NCBI RefSeq assembly: GCF_000219125.1
Contig: NZ_AFGF01000126.1
Location: 1 to 64,000 of the forward strand
DNA from: Acetonema longum DSM 6540
GTDB lineage: Bacteria; Bacillota; Negativicutes; Sporomusales; Acetonemataceae
Length of the DNA stretch: 64,000 bases
Reading direction: 5' to 3'
This document shows positions 51,888 to 60,956 of this stretch, one piece after another. The notes beneath the pieces were generated by a model, which was not told the origin of the DNA, did not search any database, and saw only the letters and a list, made by a program, of their open reading frames with translations. Position 1 is the first letter of the stretch. Each line of letters opens with the position of its first letter. A program made the translations under genes and the position numbers.

Positions 51888-52415
51888 ATGCTCAACGGGA
51901 TCATTTTGATCACCATTATAATTTGCGTTTTGATTTTTTTCATGGTTTATAAACGCCGTATGCTGATTCAGATGTTTTCTCTGAACATCTCTCATCTGTC
52001 CCGGGAATTTCAGGGGCAGATTGAAGGAACGGCTGACCATGTCGTTAAACGGATGCAGCATCAAATTGATCAGATGGAGTTTCTCCTGGATGAGGCTACG
52101 CAGAAGATAGAGGTTCTTGGCGATCAAATTCATGCGGCGGAAAATCTGATCCGGGCCATGAATTTTCCCTCGGAAGAAGTTTCCGGAATGACGCAGGCGC
52201 ATCGTGATCATCAGGTGGAAAAGGCGATATTGCTTTCTGATGATGATGTGAAGGATGCTGCTTTAAATCCGGAAGAAAAAGCGGCAAGTGACGCAGATAA
52301 ACGGCGGAAGGCTTTAGAAATGGCACAACAGGGCTGCAATATTACTGATATCGCCAAAGCAACCTCTATGGGACAAGGGGAAGTCATGCTGTTCCTACAG
52401 TTGAATAAAAAGTAA
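51888..52415 (+). CDS. SwrB-like membrane-anchored coiled-coil protein (DUF6115-like C-terminus)
   Basis: The 175-residue protein has an N-terminal membrane helix (about residues 3-21), a coiled coil (about 35-90) and a small C-terminal helical domain (KRRKALEMAQQGCNITDIAKATSMGQGEVMLFLQLNKK, about 139-175) that looks like a helix-turn-helix. Bacillus swrB, an activator of flagellar export and sigma-D level, has a similar plan and lies in the same place between sigD and rpsB. Homology is not proven here. It is the last gene before the rpsB promoter. Confidence 0.75.
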   Translation: MLNGIILITIIICVLIFFMVYKRRMLIQMFSLNISHLSREFQGQIEGTADHVVKRMQHQIDQMEFLLDEATQKIEVLGDQIHAAENLIRAMNFPSEEVSGMTQAHRDHQVEKAILLSDDDVKDAALNPEEKAASDADKRRKALEMAQQGCNITDIAKATSMGQGEVMLFLQLNKK

Positions 52416-52451
52416 AATATTGAGAAATATTATGTGTTGACTAGAATTTAC

Positions 52452-52480
52452 TTGTATTGACTGCAAAGCTATGGTATACT
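52452..52480 (+). promoter_or_regulatory. Promoter of rpsB
   Basis: TTGTAT (52452-52457), a 17-nt spacer and TATACT (52475-52480) preceded by TGG, an extended -10. It separates the translation genes from the motility operon; no terminator is seen between them. Confidence 0.75.
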
Positions 52481-52501
52481 AGCATTCGGTAAAAATCCAC
52501 A

Positions 52502-52567
52502 CGCATTTTAATCTGATCCCCTGTGCCGGTGCTAAATACCCGGTAAGGATCAGAGATGCAGAATGCG
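52502..52567 (+). promoter_or_regulatory. Structured 5' leader of rpsB (candidate S2 autoregulatory leader)
   Basis: Three nested helices: CGCATT (52502-52507) with AATGCG (52562-52567); CTGATCC (52513-52519) with GGATCAG (52547-52553); and CCGG (52526-52529) with CCGG (52540-52543). The fold begins about 15 nt after the expected transcription start and ends about 15 nt before the AGGAGGTG of rpsB. Confidence 0.55.
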
Positions 52568-52593
52568 GCGGTATATTAACAGGAGGTGTTACT

Positions 52594-53304
52594 GTGTCAG
52601 TTATTTCTATGAAGCAGCTTCTGGAGGCCGGAGTGCACTTTGGTCATCAAACCAGACGCTGGAACCCTAAGATGGCTCCGTATATCTTTACGGAAAGAAA
52701 CGGCATCTACATTATTGATCTGCAAAAAACGGTAAAAAAAGTAGAGGAAGCTTATAATTTTGTCCGCGAGGTTGCCGGTGAAGGTGCCACGATTTTGTTT
52801 GTAGGCACCAAGAAGCAGGCCCAGGAAGCAGTCAAAGAGGAAGCTACCCGCTGCGACATGTATTATGTGAATGAACGCTGGCTGGGCGGCATGCTCACCA
52901 ATTTCCAGACCATTCAACGGCGGATTAACCGTCTGCGGGAACTGGAGAACATGGAAACTCAGGGCTTATTTGAAGTGTTGCCAAAAAAAGAAGTCATTAC
53001 GCTTCGTCATGAAATGGATCGTTTGCAGAAGTTTTTAGGTGGAATTAAAAATATGAACCGCCTGCCGGGCGCTTTATTTGTGATTGACCCCCGCAAAGAA
53101 CGCATTGCTGTCGCTGAGGCGCGCAAGTTAGGCATCCCCATTGTAGCGATTGTTGATACTAATTGCGATCCGGACGAGGTAGATTACGTTATTCCGGGCA
53201 ATGACGATGCTATCCGTGCGGTAAAACTTCTTACCGGGAAAGTGGCGGATGCTATCCTAGAAGGCCGGCAGGGCGAACAAATGGAAGCTGCTGCTAGCGA
53301 GTAA
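52594..53304 (+). CDS. rpsB: 30S ribosomal protein S2
   Basis: The 236-residue product is a standard S2: [22 protein letters not shown] at the start, [15 protein letters not shown], then [38 protein letters not shown] and [20 protein letters not shown] 52594 has AGGAGGTG upstream. rpsB-tsf-pyrH-frr is a near-universal bacterial cluster. Confidence 0.98.
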   Translation: MSVISMKQLLEAGVHFGHQTRRWNPKMAPYIFTERNGIYIIDLQKTVKKVEEAYNFVREVAGEGATILFVGTKKQAQEAVKEEATRCDMYYVNERWLGGMLTNFQTIQRRINRLRELENMETQGLFEVLPKKEVITLRHEMDRLQKFLGGIKNMNRLPGALFVIDPRKERIAVAEARKLGIPIVAIVDTNCDPDEVDYVIPGNDDAIRAVKLLTGKVADAILEGRQGEQMEAAASE

Positions 53305-53317
53305 TAAATGAAGAGTA

Positions 53318-53347
53318 AAGGGTAAGGGATTTATTTCCCTTACCCTT
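53318..53347 (+). other. Perfect hairpin between rpsB and tsf
   Basis: AAGGGTAAGGG (53318-53328) pairs perfectly with CCCTTACCCTT (53337-53347) around an 8-nt loop. No T-run follows, so it may act as a partial terminator or set the rpsB:tsf ratio. Confidence 0.7.
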
Positions 53348-53369
53348 CACAATAAACAGGAGGAGTCAG

Positions 53370-54017
53370 ATGATTACCGCGGAAATGGTGAAAGAGCTTC
53401 GTGAACGCACTGGAGCCGGAATGATGGATTGTAAAAAAGCTTTGTCTGAAACCAATGGGGATATGGAAAAAGCCGTTGATTTCCTTCGGGAAAAGGGCTT
53501 AGCGGCTGCTGCTAAAAAGGCCGGCCGGGTTGCAGCCGAAGGTGTTGTGGAAGCATACATACATGGTGGGGGCAGAATCGGCGTATTGCTTGAACTCAAC
53601 TGTGAAACCGACTTTGTGGCCAAAACCGATGGTTTCAGATCTCTGGCCAGAGATATCGCCATGCAGGTTGCCGCCTCGAATCCCGGCTATGTAGCGAGGG
53701 AAGAAGTTCCTGCCGCAGTCTTGGAACATGAACGGGAGATTTTGCGTGTCCAGGCACTGAATGAGGGCAAACCGGCTCATATTGTGGAAAAAATGATCGA
53801 AGGTCGCCTGGAAAAATTCTATAAAGAAGCCTGTTTGATGGAACAGGCCTATATTAAGGATCCTGATAAAACGATTACTCAGGTCATCAATGAAAGCATT
53901 GCTAGGATCGGGGAAAAAATTTCGATCCGCAGGTTTACCAGATATCAGCTGGGCGAAGGCATAGAGAAAAAATCAAATGACTTTGCTGCGGAAGTAATGG
54001 CGGTTGTTAAAAAATAA
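53370..54017 (+). CDS. tsf: Elongation factor Ts (short form)
   Basis: EF-Ts exchanges GDP on EF-Tu. The 215-residue product has the N-terminal UBA-like domain ([37 protein letters not shown]) with the conserved [12 protein letters not shown], and [12 protein letters not shown] in the core domain. It is about 80 residues shorter than the Bacillus or E. coli protein, lacking one of the two core subdomains, a form seen in several phyla. The stop codon is within the downstream terminator stem. AGGAGG precedes ATG 53370. Confidence 0.97.
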   Translation: MITAEMVKELRERTGAGMMDCKKALSETNGDMEKAVDFLREKGLAAAAKKAGRVAAEGVVEAYIHGGGRIGVLLELNCETDFVAKTDGFRSLARDIAMQVAASNPGYVAREEVPAAVLEHEREILRVQALNEGKPAHIVEKMIEGRLEKFYKEACLMEQAYIKDPDKTITQVINESIARIGEKISIRRFTRYQLGEGIEKKSNDFAAEVMAVVKK

Positions 54018-54044
54018 GAGAACACTTCAGTGTTCTCTTATTTT
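54015..54044 (+). terminator. Terminator after tsf
   Basis: TAAGAGAACAC (54015-54025) pairs perfectly with GTGTTCTCTTA (54030-54040) around the loop TTCA, followed by TTTT. The left arm contains the tsf stop codon. Confidence 0.85.
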
Positions 54045-54121
54045 CTGAAAAAATAGTTATACTAATGAAAAGGAATTGTCGGGGACTTGTAGAATTTTAC
54101 TATGTCAGGGAGGGTCTGTCT

Positions 54122-54856
54122 TTGTCTGCCTTGAAATATAAACGAATTGTTTTAAAACTAAGCGGGGAAGCGCTGGCAGGGGATAAAGGATTCGGTATCG
54201 ACCCCACTGTCGTAGATTCGATTGCCGCCCAAATTAAAACGATTAAAGAGGAAAATTTAGAAATTGGCGTTGTGGTAGGCGGCGGAAACATTTGGCGTGG
54301 CCTGGCCGGCAGCGCTAAGGGGATGGACCGGGCTACAGCGGATTACATGGGCATGCTGGCTACGGTTATGAATTCTCTTGCTCTTCAAGACTCATTAGAA
54401 AAGTGCGGCGTTGATACCCGGGTACAGACAGCCATTGAAATGCGTCAGGTAGCCGAACCCTATATTCGGCGCCGGGCCATCCGTCATTTGGAAAAAGGAC
54501 GGGTCGTGATCTTTGCTGCTGGCACCGGCAATCCTTACTTTTCCACAGATACTACGGCTGCTTTACGGGCAGCGGAGATTGAGGCGGATGTTATTCTAAT
54601 GGCGAAACGGAATGCTGACGGGGTGTATGATTCCGACCCGAAATATAATCCTGACGCCAAAAAGTTTAAAACACTTTCGCATATTGATGTATTGCAGCGA
54701 GGTCTGGGGGTTATGGATTCTACAGCCACCAGCCTATGTATGGATAATGAAATTCCGATTATTGTCTTTAGTATGGATGAGCCGGAGAATATCGTGCAGG
54801 CGGCTCTTGGCAAAGACATCGGCACAATTGTGGGAGGGAAGACCAATGGCGACTAA
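54122..54856 (+). CDS. pyrH: Uridylate kinase
   Basis: UMP kinase makes UDP from UMP; the bacterial enzyme belongs to the amino-acid kinase fold. The product from TTG 54122 has 244 residues: [16 protein letters not shown] at the start, [40 protein letters not shown] and [15 protein letters not shown] 54122 is chosen because GGGAGGG lies 7 nt upstream; the ATG at 54065 adds 19 residues unlike the family. TATACT at 54058-54063 might be a weak -10 of its own promoter. It overlaps frr by 11 nt. Confidence 0.96.
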   Translation: MSALKYKRIVLKLSGEALAGDKGFGIDPTVVDSIAAQIKTIKEENLEIGVVVGGGNIWRGLAGSAKGMDRATADYMGMLATVMNSLALQDSLEKCGVDTRVQTAIEMRQVAEPYIRRRAIRHLEKGRVVIFAAGTGNPYFSTDTTAALRAAEIEADVILMAKRNADGVYDSDPKYNPDAKKFKTLSHIDVLQRGLGVMDSTATSLCMDNEIPIIVFSMDEPENIVQAALGKDIGTIVGGKTNGD

Positions 54857-55406
54857 GGAAATCCTTTCAAGGCATGAAGAAAGAATGCAAAAAGCGGTAG
54901 AGGCTCTTAGAAAAGACTACCAAACTTTGCGGGCCGGCAGAGCAACTCCGGCGATTTTAGACAAAATTACGGTCGACTATTATGGCACTCCAACCCCGGT
55001 AAATCAAGTGGGCAATATTTCAGTGCCCGAACCACGTATGATTGTCATTCAGCCCTGGGAAAAAACCATGTTGGGCCCCATCGAAAAGGCAATATTAAAA
55101 TCTGATTTAGGTTTAACTCCCAGTAGTGACGGATCGGTTATCCGTCTATTAATCCCACAGCTTACCCAGCAAAGACGCACTGAACTGGTGAAGGTAATCC
55201 ATAAAAAAGCCGAAGAAGCGCGGGTAGCTATCCGCAATGTTCGGCGCGACGCTAATGAAGCCATCAAGAAAGTGGAAAAAGACAAGCTAATCTCTGAAGA
55301 TGAAAATAAAAAAGCTCAGGATGATATGCAAAAACTGACTGATAAATACATCAAAGACATCGATACGGTGATGACGGCCAAGGAAAAAGAAATTATGGAA
55401 GTGTAA
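54846..55406 (+). CDS. frr: Ribosome recycling factor
   Basis: RRF splits post-termination ribosomes with EF-G. From ATG 54846 the product has 186 residues, the standard length, with [14 protein letters not shown] and [41 protein letters not shown], and a C-terminal three-helix bundle. The ribosome site GGGAGGG lies within pyrH. The longer open frame upstream is only pyrH read in another phase. Confidence 0.97.
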   Translation: MATKEILSRHEERMQKAVEALRKDYQTLRAGRATPAILDKITVDYYGTPTPVNQVGNISVPEPRMIVIQPWEKTMLGPIEKAILKSDLGLTPSSDGSVIRLLIPQLTQQRRTELVKVIHKKAEEARVAIRNVRRDANEAIKKVEKDKLISEDENKKAQDDMQKLTDKYIKDIDTVMTAKEKEIMEV

Positions 55407-55500
55407 GGGAACCTTTGAAAATTCTGCACTGTACGGAGACGCAGAGCGTCTCTCTTACCTAGCATCTGGACCTTTTTGAACGGGTACCAGGTTCGGGGAT
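55407..55500 (+). repeat. Interspersed structured repeat, partial copy R5
   Basis: A short start GGGAACCTTTGAAAATTC joins directly to the last modules: CTGTACG, the perfect hairpin GAGACGC-AGA-GCGTCTC (55436-55452), CTTACCTAGCATCTGGACC and the end TTTTTGAACGGGTACCAGGTTCGGGG. The long central hairpin is missing. It fills the gap between frr and the following small gene. Confidence 0.88.
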
Positions 55501-55531
55501 AAAAATGATTTTTATAATTGGAGTGTAATAC

Positions 55532-55759
55532 TTGGATTTTGTTGGTTATCCCTGGAAAGAAGCGGAAGTTCAACTGCAACAAAATCGAATTGAATACCGC
55601 TGTGTTGCTGCACACCCGAGTGTAAGCCCCCATAAAGGGTTTCACCTGAATGAAAATTGTTGGTTTGTGGTGCGCCAACGACAGGAGGATGGTGTGTATC
55701 ATCTTGTTGTTGCGGCCAAAATGGGAAAGGAGGTGTTTCTGGATGGCTTACAAAATTAA
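55532..55759 (+). CDS. Uncharacterised small protein upstream of ferredoxin
   Basis: I do not recognise this 75-residue protein. It starts with TTG 55532, with TTGGAGTG about 8 nt upstream. The first 25 residues (VGYPWKEAEVQLQQNRIEYRC) faintly resemble the first half of a PASTA repeat; the rest is mixed strand-like sequence with four aromatic residues. No membrane segment. It overlaps the ferredoxin start by 17 nt. Co-translation with the ferredoxin suggests it is real, but function is unknown. Confidence 0.65.
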   Translation: MDFVGYPWKEAEVQLQQNRIEYRCVAAHPSVSPHKGFHLNENCWFVVRQRQEDGVYHLVVAAKMGKEVFLDGLQN

Positions 55760-55910
55760 TGACACCTGTGTTTCGTGCGGCACTTGCGCTGCAACATGCC
55801 CGGTCGGCGCGATTAGTGAAGGTAATCCTACTTATGTAATTTCAGATGAATGCGTTGAATGCGGTGCCTGTGCGGCGGTTTGCCCGGTTGGTGCGATTGA
55901 GGCTCCATGA
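55743..55910 (+). CDS. 2[4Fe-4S] ferredoxin
   Basis: The 55-residue clostridial-type ferredoxin carries two cluster motifs, CVSCGTCAATCP and CVECGACAAVCP, each CxxCxxCxxxCP, in two internally similar halves. It is a low-potential electron carrier for anaerobic metabolism. AAAGGAGG lies 10 nt before ATG 55743. A perfect-stem terminator follows at once. ispG, an iron-sulfur enzyme needing reduced ferredoxin or flavodoxin, lies 4 kb downstream, though a link is only suggestive. Confidence 0.97.
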   Translation: MAYKINDTCVSCGTCAATCPVGAISEGNPTYVISDECVECGACAAVCPVGAIEAP

Positions 55911-55943
55911 TATAAACCCCCTCACCAGAGGGGGTTTATATTT
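55910..55943 (+). terminator. Terminator after ferredoxin
   Basis: ATATAAACCCCCTC (55910-55923) pairs perfectly with GAGGGGGTTTATAT (55928-55941) around ACCA, with short T- and A-tracts on either side. It probably acts on both strands. Confidence 0.9.
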
Positions 55944-55977
55944 AAAAAATACGATTTTCACCTTGGGGGTTGTCTGT

Positions 55978-56763
55978 GTGTGGAAAAAATGGCTGCTATT
56001 GAATCAGACTCATGGGAATGAGACGGAAATACAGGATCTGTATGGTGCCATTCAAAAGAACAACCTGCCGCAGCATGTAGGTATTATCATGGACGGAAAC
56101 GGACGCTGGGCGCAAAAGCGGGGATTGCCTCGGGTAATGGGCCATCGGGCCGGTGTGGGGTCCTTGCGAAAGATCGTCCAGGCTGCTTATGAAATAGGGC
56201 TGAATGTCATCACGGTCTATGCCTTCTCTACTGAAAATTGGAAGAGACCCTCAGATGAAGTTGATTTTTTAATGGAGCTATTTTCCTCTTACCTGGAGAA
56301 AAATATAGACGAATTGGAACATAATGGAGTTCAATTGCGTTTTATCGGTGATATACAGGGCCTTTCACCGGCATTGAAAAATCAGTTTGTTTCCGCTCAG
56401 CAGCGTACTGCAAACAATCAGGGGCTTATATTAAATGCAGCCGTCAATTACGGGGGAAGAGCGGAAATTGTCCATGCAGTGCGATTGATTTTGAATAAAA
56501 TAGCAGCCGGCCAATTACAGGCTGCAGCGCTGGATGAATCCATGATTCAACAACATCTTTATACAGGGGATTTGCCGAATCCGGACCTGATTATTCGCCC
56601 CAGCGGCGACAAACGCCTCAGCAATTTTCTCTTATGGCAATCCGCTTATGCGGAGTTTTGGTTTACTGACATTTGCTGGCCGGATTTTAAACCGGAACAT
56701 TTGGTGGAAGCACTTTTGGATTATCAACGTCGCGAACGCCGGTTTGGCGGTTTGAAGACTTAA
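55978..56763 (+). CDS. uppS: Undecaprenyl diphosphate synthase
   Basis: UppS is a cis-prenyltransferase that makes the C55 carrier lipid for peptidoglycan and other polymers. From GTG 55978 the product has 261 residues with HVGIIMDGNGRWAQKRGLPR (catalytic Asp in MDGNG), GHRAGV, VYAFSTENWKRP and LIIRPSGDKRLSNFLLWQSAYAEFWF. The longer open frame upstream starts within the ferredoxin gene, so it is rejected. The G-run CTTGGGGG is the only ribosome site. uppS-cdsA-dxr-rseP is the standard order. Confidence 0.94.
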   Translation: MWKKWLLLNQTHGNETEIQDLYGAIQKNNLPQHVGIIMDGNGRWAQKRGLPRVMGHRAGVGSLRKIVQAAYEIGLNVITVYAFSTENWKRPSDEVDFLMELFSSYLEKNIDELEHNGVQLRFIGDIQGLSPALKNQFVSAQQRTANNQGLILNAAVNYGGRAEIVHAVRLILNKIAAGQLQAAALDESMIQQHLYTGDLPNPDLIIRPSGDKRLSNFLLWQSAYAEFWFTDICWPDFKPEHLVEALLDYQRRERRFGGLKT

Positions 56764-56776
56764 AGTAGGTGCATGC

Positions 56777-57601
56777 ATGCTGTTAAAAAGGATTATTACC
56801 GCACTGATAGGAATTCCTGTCGCTGTGTATATCATAAACTATGGAAGCTGGCTTTTTACCGCGGTCATTTCATTTATTGCGGTTATTGCCTGGCTTGAAT
56901 TCGCCCGGATGCTGCGGCAGAAAGATGTTTGCATTTCTAAATTTTGGGGAATAATCGCGATTCTGCTGTTCATGGCCACTGCCTGGCTGGGGAATACATT
57001 GGAGATTTCCTTTACCATCTGGCTTTTTTTGCTGCTGCTGGCAGGGATACTTGTGTTGTATCCGGATAGAGTCCGTATTCCTGATATTATTTTTACTTTT
57101 TTTGGAATCGTTTACATTGGCGCTTCTTTTACTTATTTTGTGCTGCTGCGTTTTACACAGGAGTCATTCACCCTTTCGACTGCAGCGGGTGCGCTGGATA
57201 TGGGGGCGGCCTATCTATGGGTTGCCTTTGTCGGTACTTGGTCCAGCGATACATTTGCTTATTTTTGCGGCACATGCTGGGGAAAACATAAATTATGCCC
57301 GGTTATCAGTCCCGGAAAAACTTATGAGGGATTTTTCGGCGGTTTGGCAGGCTGTATTCTGGTAGTAACCGCTTTGGGCTGTTTCTTCTCATTCCCCCTG
57401 GTCCACACTTTTGCCATTGGGGCCGTCGTGGGGCTTGTCGCTCCTTTGGGAGATTTGCTGGAATCTGCGTTAAAACGTTACTGCGGGGTTAAAGATTCCG
57501 GGACGCTGCTGCCAGGACATGGCGGTGTACTCGACCGGTTTGACAGCCTTTTATTTGCTGTTCCAGTTGTATATTTCTACGTATATTTTTTTATATTATA
57601 G
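56777..57601 (+). CDS. cdsA: Phosphatidate cytidylyltransferase
   Basis: CdsA makes CDP-diacylglycerol for phospholipid synthesis in the membrane. The 274-residue product has about eight predicted membrane helices and the signature LLPGHGGVLDRFDSLLFAVP near the C-terminus (residues about 244-264), preceded by GDLLESALKRYCGVKDSG. It starts 13 nt after uppS. Confidence 0.96.
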   Translation: MLLKRIITALIGIPVAVYIINYGSWLFTAVISFIAVIAWLEFARMLRQKDVCISKFWGIIAILLFMATAWLGNTLEISFTIWLFLLLLAGILVLYPDRVRIPDIIFTFFGIVYIGASFTYFVLLRFTQESFTLSTAAGALDMGAAYLWVAFVGTWSSDTFAYFCGTCWGKHKLCPVISPGKTYEGFFGGLAGCILVVTALGCFFSFPLVHTFAIGAVVGLVAPLGDLLESALKRYCGVKDSGTLLPGHGGVLDRFDSLLFAVPVVYFYVYFFIL

Positions 57602-57632
57602 TTTATATTGCAGAGGTTGAGAGGAAGAAATC

Positions 57633-58802
57633 ATGCAGCATATCTCTATTTTGGGCAGTACCGGTTCCATCGGCACTCAATGCCTGCAGGTGATCAACGA
57701 GTATCCCGGCCGATTTCAGGCAACTGTTTTAGCGGCACATCATAATGATGTTCTGCTGGAAGAGCAAATCCGGCACTTTAGCCCCCGATTGGCTGTCCTA
57801 GCAGATAAAGCCGCGGCTGACAGGCTGGTACGGCGTTATCGCGGAGCTACTTCGATTCTGGCGGGAGAAGAAGGCCTTTTAGAGGCGGCGGTCTATGAGC
57901 CGGTAGAAACAGTACTGACTTCCATAGTGGGATTCGCCGGGCTCCAGCCTACGGTAGCAGCCATAAAGGCTGGTAAAAACATCGCGTTGGCCAACAAAGA
58001 AACTCTGGTGGCCGCCGGCGGGCTGGTCATGGATTTAGCCAAAGAATATGGTGTTTCGATTATTCCGGTGGATAGTGAGCATAGTGCTATTTTTCAGTGT
58101 CTGCAGGGGGGGAAGAAGGAACAAATTTTCCGGCTGCTGCTTACCGCGTCCGGCGGTCCCTTTTTAGGCTATACCTTAGACCGGCTGGCTGATGTAACCA
58201 TTGAAGCCTGCCTGAAGCATCCCAATTGGGCCATGGGCAAAAAGATCACGGTTGATTCGGCCACCTTAGTTAATAAAGGCCTGGAAGTAATCGAGGCAAA
58301 GTGGTTGTTTGGGGTCGATTACAGTCAGATTGAAGTAGTCGTTCACCCCCAGAGTATCGTTCATTCCATGGTGGAGTTTCAAGACGGATCGGTCATTGGC
58401 CAGATGGGGCTGCCGGATATGAAGCTGCCGATCCAATATGCCCTGACTTACCCTGAGCGCTTGCCGTCCCAACAGCCTCGTCTGGATTTAACTAGCCTAA
58501 CGGCGCTTACCTTCGCCAAACCGGATCAGAAAACCTTTTCCGGCTTGGCGCTGGCCTTTGAGGTGGGCCGCTGCGGCGGGTCACTGCCCTGTGTGTTCAG
58601 CGCCGCCAATGAGGTTGCTGTTTACGCTTTCTTAGACAGGAAGATCCGTTTTTTAGATATCGTACAGGTTATCCGTAACACAGTCAATAGTCATCAGACA
58701 ATCACTAAGCCGGATCTGGCGGATTTGTTCGCGGCGGATGTCTGGGCGCGGGATTTTGCCTCTCAGGTGATCCGGGATTTAGGCCCTGCTATCAAAACTT
58801 GA
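57633..58802 (+). CDS. dxr: 1-deoxy-D-xylulose 5-phosphate reductoisomerase
   Basis: Dxr carries out the first committed step of the MEP isoprenoid pathway, using NADPH. The 389-residue product has the nucleotide motif ILGSTGSIGTQCL at the N-terminus, ALANKETLVAAG, and VDSEHSAIFQC with the metal-binding Asp and Glu, plus TASGGPFLG and HPNWAMGKKITVDSATLVNKGLEVIEA. GAGAGGAAG precedes ATG 57633. Together with ispG downstream it shows that the MEP pathway is used. Confidence 0.97.
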   Translation: MQHISILGSTGSIGTQCLQVINEYPGRFQATVLAAHHNDVLLEEQIRHFSPRLAVLADKAAADRLVRRYRGATSILAGEEGLLEAAVYEPVETVLTSIVGFAGLQPTVAAIKAGKNIALANKETLVAAGGLVMDLAKEYGVSIIPVDSEHSAIFQCLQGGKKEQIFRLLLTASGGPFLGYTLDRLADVTIEACLKHPNWAMGKKITVDSATLVNKGLEVIEAKWLFGVDYSQIEVVVHPQSIVHSMVEFQDGSVIGQMGLPDMKLPIQYALTYPERLPSQQPRLDLTSLTALTFAKPDQKTFSGLALAFEVGRCGGSLPCVFSAANEVAVYAFLDRKIRFLDIVQVIRNTVNSHQTITKPDLADLFAADVWARDFASQVIRDLGPAIKT

Positions 58803-58811
58803 CAACAAGGA

Positions 58812-59852
58812 GTGATTCCAATAGCCACCATATTTGCCGCGATTTTTGTGTTTGGCTTGCTGGTTATCATGCACGAATTAGGGCATTTTGCCGCAGCTAA
58901 GCTGGTTGGAATGGGTGTCCATGAATTCGCGATCGGATTCGGCCCCAAGCTGTTGAGCCGTAAAGTGAAGAATACGGTGTATTCGTTGCGTTTAATACCT
59001 CTGGGAGGTTTTAATAAAATTGCCGGTATGGACCCGGATGAACCCCAGGATCAAGATTCGTTTAACTCTAAGCCCATATGGGCCAGAATTTTGGTGATTA
59101 TTGCCGGATCAGCCATGAATTTTCTGCTGCCGGTTATCTTGTTCGCCATGATCTTTTGGTCAGCGGGCATTGACCTTCCTTCGGAAGAGCCGGTTCTGGG
59201 AACGGTAATGTCCGACAAGCCAGCCAGCCAGGCCGGCCTGTTGACCGGCGACCGTATTGTCTCAATTGATGGTGTCAGAATCGGCAACTGGATGCAGATG
59301 GTCGAATTTATTCAAAAAAATCCCGGGAAGTCTCTGAAGATTGCCTATTCCCGGCATGACCAACCCCAAGAGGTGACGATCACGCCGGAATATGACGAAC
59401 AGGCCAGAAGGGGGATTATTGGGGTTCTGCCTCAGATATTCCATCAGCAGCCTGGTTTTGTTGAATCGATTAAATTGGCTTGTCGCCAAACTTATCAGAT
59501 TGGGATGGGGATGATCATTGGCATCGGACAGATGATTACCGGCCAGATTCCGGCTGATGTGGCCGGTCCCATTGGCGTGGCTCAAATGGCCGGACAAGTG
59601 GCTCAGTTGGGATTTATCCCTCTGCTGCAGTTTACGGCTTTGCTGAGCATTAACCTGGGATTGATTAATATGCTGCCGGTTCCAGTGTTGGATGGCGGTC
59701 ATGTGGTGACCTTACTGGTGGAGGCGGTGCGGCGCAAACCATTGGAAAAAAATCAGCTGTACTTTATTCAAATGATCGGCTTTGCCTTATTAATGGCCTT
59801 ATTGTTGATGGCCACATTTAAAGATATTGCTCGTTCGATCGGACTGAATTGA
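58812..59852 (+). CDS. rseP: Site-2 protease RseP (RasP)
   Basis: RseP is an intramembrane zinc protease that cleaves anti-sigma factors and signal-peptide remnants. The 346-residue product has HELGH in the first membrane helix (His at about residue 21), a PDZ domain (about 110-200) and the second metal-binding LDGGHV (about 300) in NMLPVPVLDGGHV. The start is uncertain: GTG 58812 overlaps the AAGGAG, so spacing is abnormal, and no ATG, GTG or TTG sits at the normal distance; ATA 58821 would. Product length fits the family with GTG 58812. Confidence 0.93.
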   Translation: MIPIATIFAAIFVFGLLVIMHELGHFAAAKLVGMGVHEFAIGFGPKLLSRKVKNTVYSLRLIPLGGFNKIAGMDPDEPQDQDSFNSKPIWARILVIIAGSAMNFLLPVILFAMIFWSAGIDLPSEEPVLGTVMSDKPASQAGLLTGDRIVSIDGVRIGNWMQMVEFIQKNPGKSLKIAYSRHDQPQEVTITPEYDEQARRGIIGVLPQIFHQQPGFVESIKLACRQTYQIGMGMIIGIGQMITGQIPADVAGPIGVAQMAGQVAQLGFIPLLQFTALLSINLGLINMLPVPVLDGGHVVTLLVEAVRRKPLEKNQLYFIQMIGFALLMALLLMATFKDIARSIGLN

Positions 59853-59876
59853 TCGGGCTAAGAGCGGGGGAAAACG

Positions 59877-60956
59877 ATGATGCTCCGTAGAGATACTAGA
59901 CCGATTTATATCGGGAAAGTCGGAATCGGCGGTCACATGCCCATATCCGTCCAGTCCATGACTAATACCAAAACTACCAATATCCCGGCTACCGTGGAAC
60001 AAATTCACCGTCTGACAGAGGCCGGCTGCGATATCGTCAGAATTGCTATTCCCGACATGGCGGCAGCCCAGGCGGTGGAGTCTCTGAAAAACTCGGTCAG
60101 TGTGCCGTTAGTAGCTGACATCCACTTCGATTATCGTCTGGCCATTGCTGTTCTGGAGCGAGGGATTGACGCGCTTCGCATCAATCCCGGCAATATCGGG
60201 GATCCGTCCGGTGTCAGAGCGGTGGTGACCGAAGCCCAAAAACGGCGGGTTCCTATTCGCATCGGCGTCAACGCCGGATCTCTTGATAAAAAATTATTGG
60301 CCAAATACGGCGGCCATCCCACACCGGAAGCGATGGTTGAAAGTGCGCTGGAACATATAAAGATTCTGGAAGAGCTGGATTTTTTCGATATTAAGATTTC
60401 TTTAAAGGCCAATGATGTACCGACAACGATCAGAGCTTACACCTTGATGTCTGAGCAGGCGAATTATCCGTTGCATTTAGGGATTACTGAGGCTGGAACC
60501 ATATCATCCGGGGTCATCAAGTCGGCTGTGGGCATTGGCGCCTTACTGGCTCAAGGGATTGGCGACACCATTCGGGTATCCTTAACCGGTGATCCGGTGG
60601 AAGAAGTGAAGGTAGCCAGCGAAATTCTCAAATCACTGGGTTTGCGGCAATATGGCCCGACACTGGTATCCTGTCCTACCTGTGGTCGATGCAATATTAA
60701 TTTGGTGAACATAGCTAATCAGGTAGAACAAAAATTGCGCGACATCAAAAAACCGATCAAAGTGGCGGTTATGGGCTGCGTGGTGAATGGCCCGGGCGAG
60801 GCCAGAGAGGCTGATATCGGTATTGCCGGCGGCACGGAATACGGCCTGATTTTCGCTAAGGGAGAAATACTGAAAAAAGTGCCGGAACCTCAGTTGCTCA
60901 CGGAGTTGTTCTCGGAAATAGACAAACTTGCTACAGAAGGTAAGGGGGAACCATAA
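59877..60956 (+). CDS. ispG: 4-hydroxy-3-methylbut-2-en-1-yl diphosphate synthase (IspG)
   Basis: IspG is a [4Fe-4S] enzyme of the MEP pathway. The 359-residue product has the TIM barrel start ([17 protein letters not shown] … [12 protein letters not shown] … INPGNIG) and the cluster cysteines in SCPTCGRCN and [12 protein letters not shown], with the catalytic Glu of GEARE. ATG 59877 begins 24 nt after rseP with GCGGGGG upstream. Its stop abuts the proS ATG. Confidence 0.97.
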   Translation: MMLRRDTRPIYIGKVGIGGHMPISVQSMTNTKTTNIPATVEQIHRLTEAGCDIVRIAIPDMAAAQAVESLKNSVSVPLVADIHFDYRLAIAVLERGIDALRINPGNIGDPSGVRAVVTEAQKRRVPIRIGVNAGSLDKKLLAKYGGHPTPEAMVESALEHIKILEELDFFDIKISLKANDVPTTIRAYTLMSEQANYPLHLGITEAGTISSGVIKSAVGIGALLAQGIGDTIRVSLTGDPVEEVKVASEILKSLGLRQYGPTLVSCPTCGRCNINLVNIANQVEQKLRDIKKPIKVAVMGCVVNGPGEAREADIGIAGGTEYGLIFAKGEILKKVPEPQLLTELFSEIDKLATEGKGEP

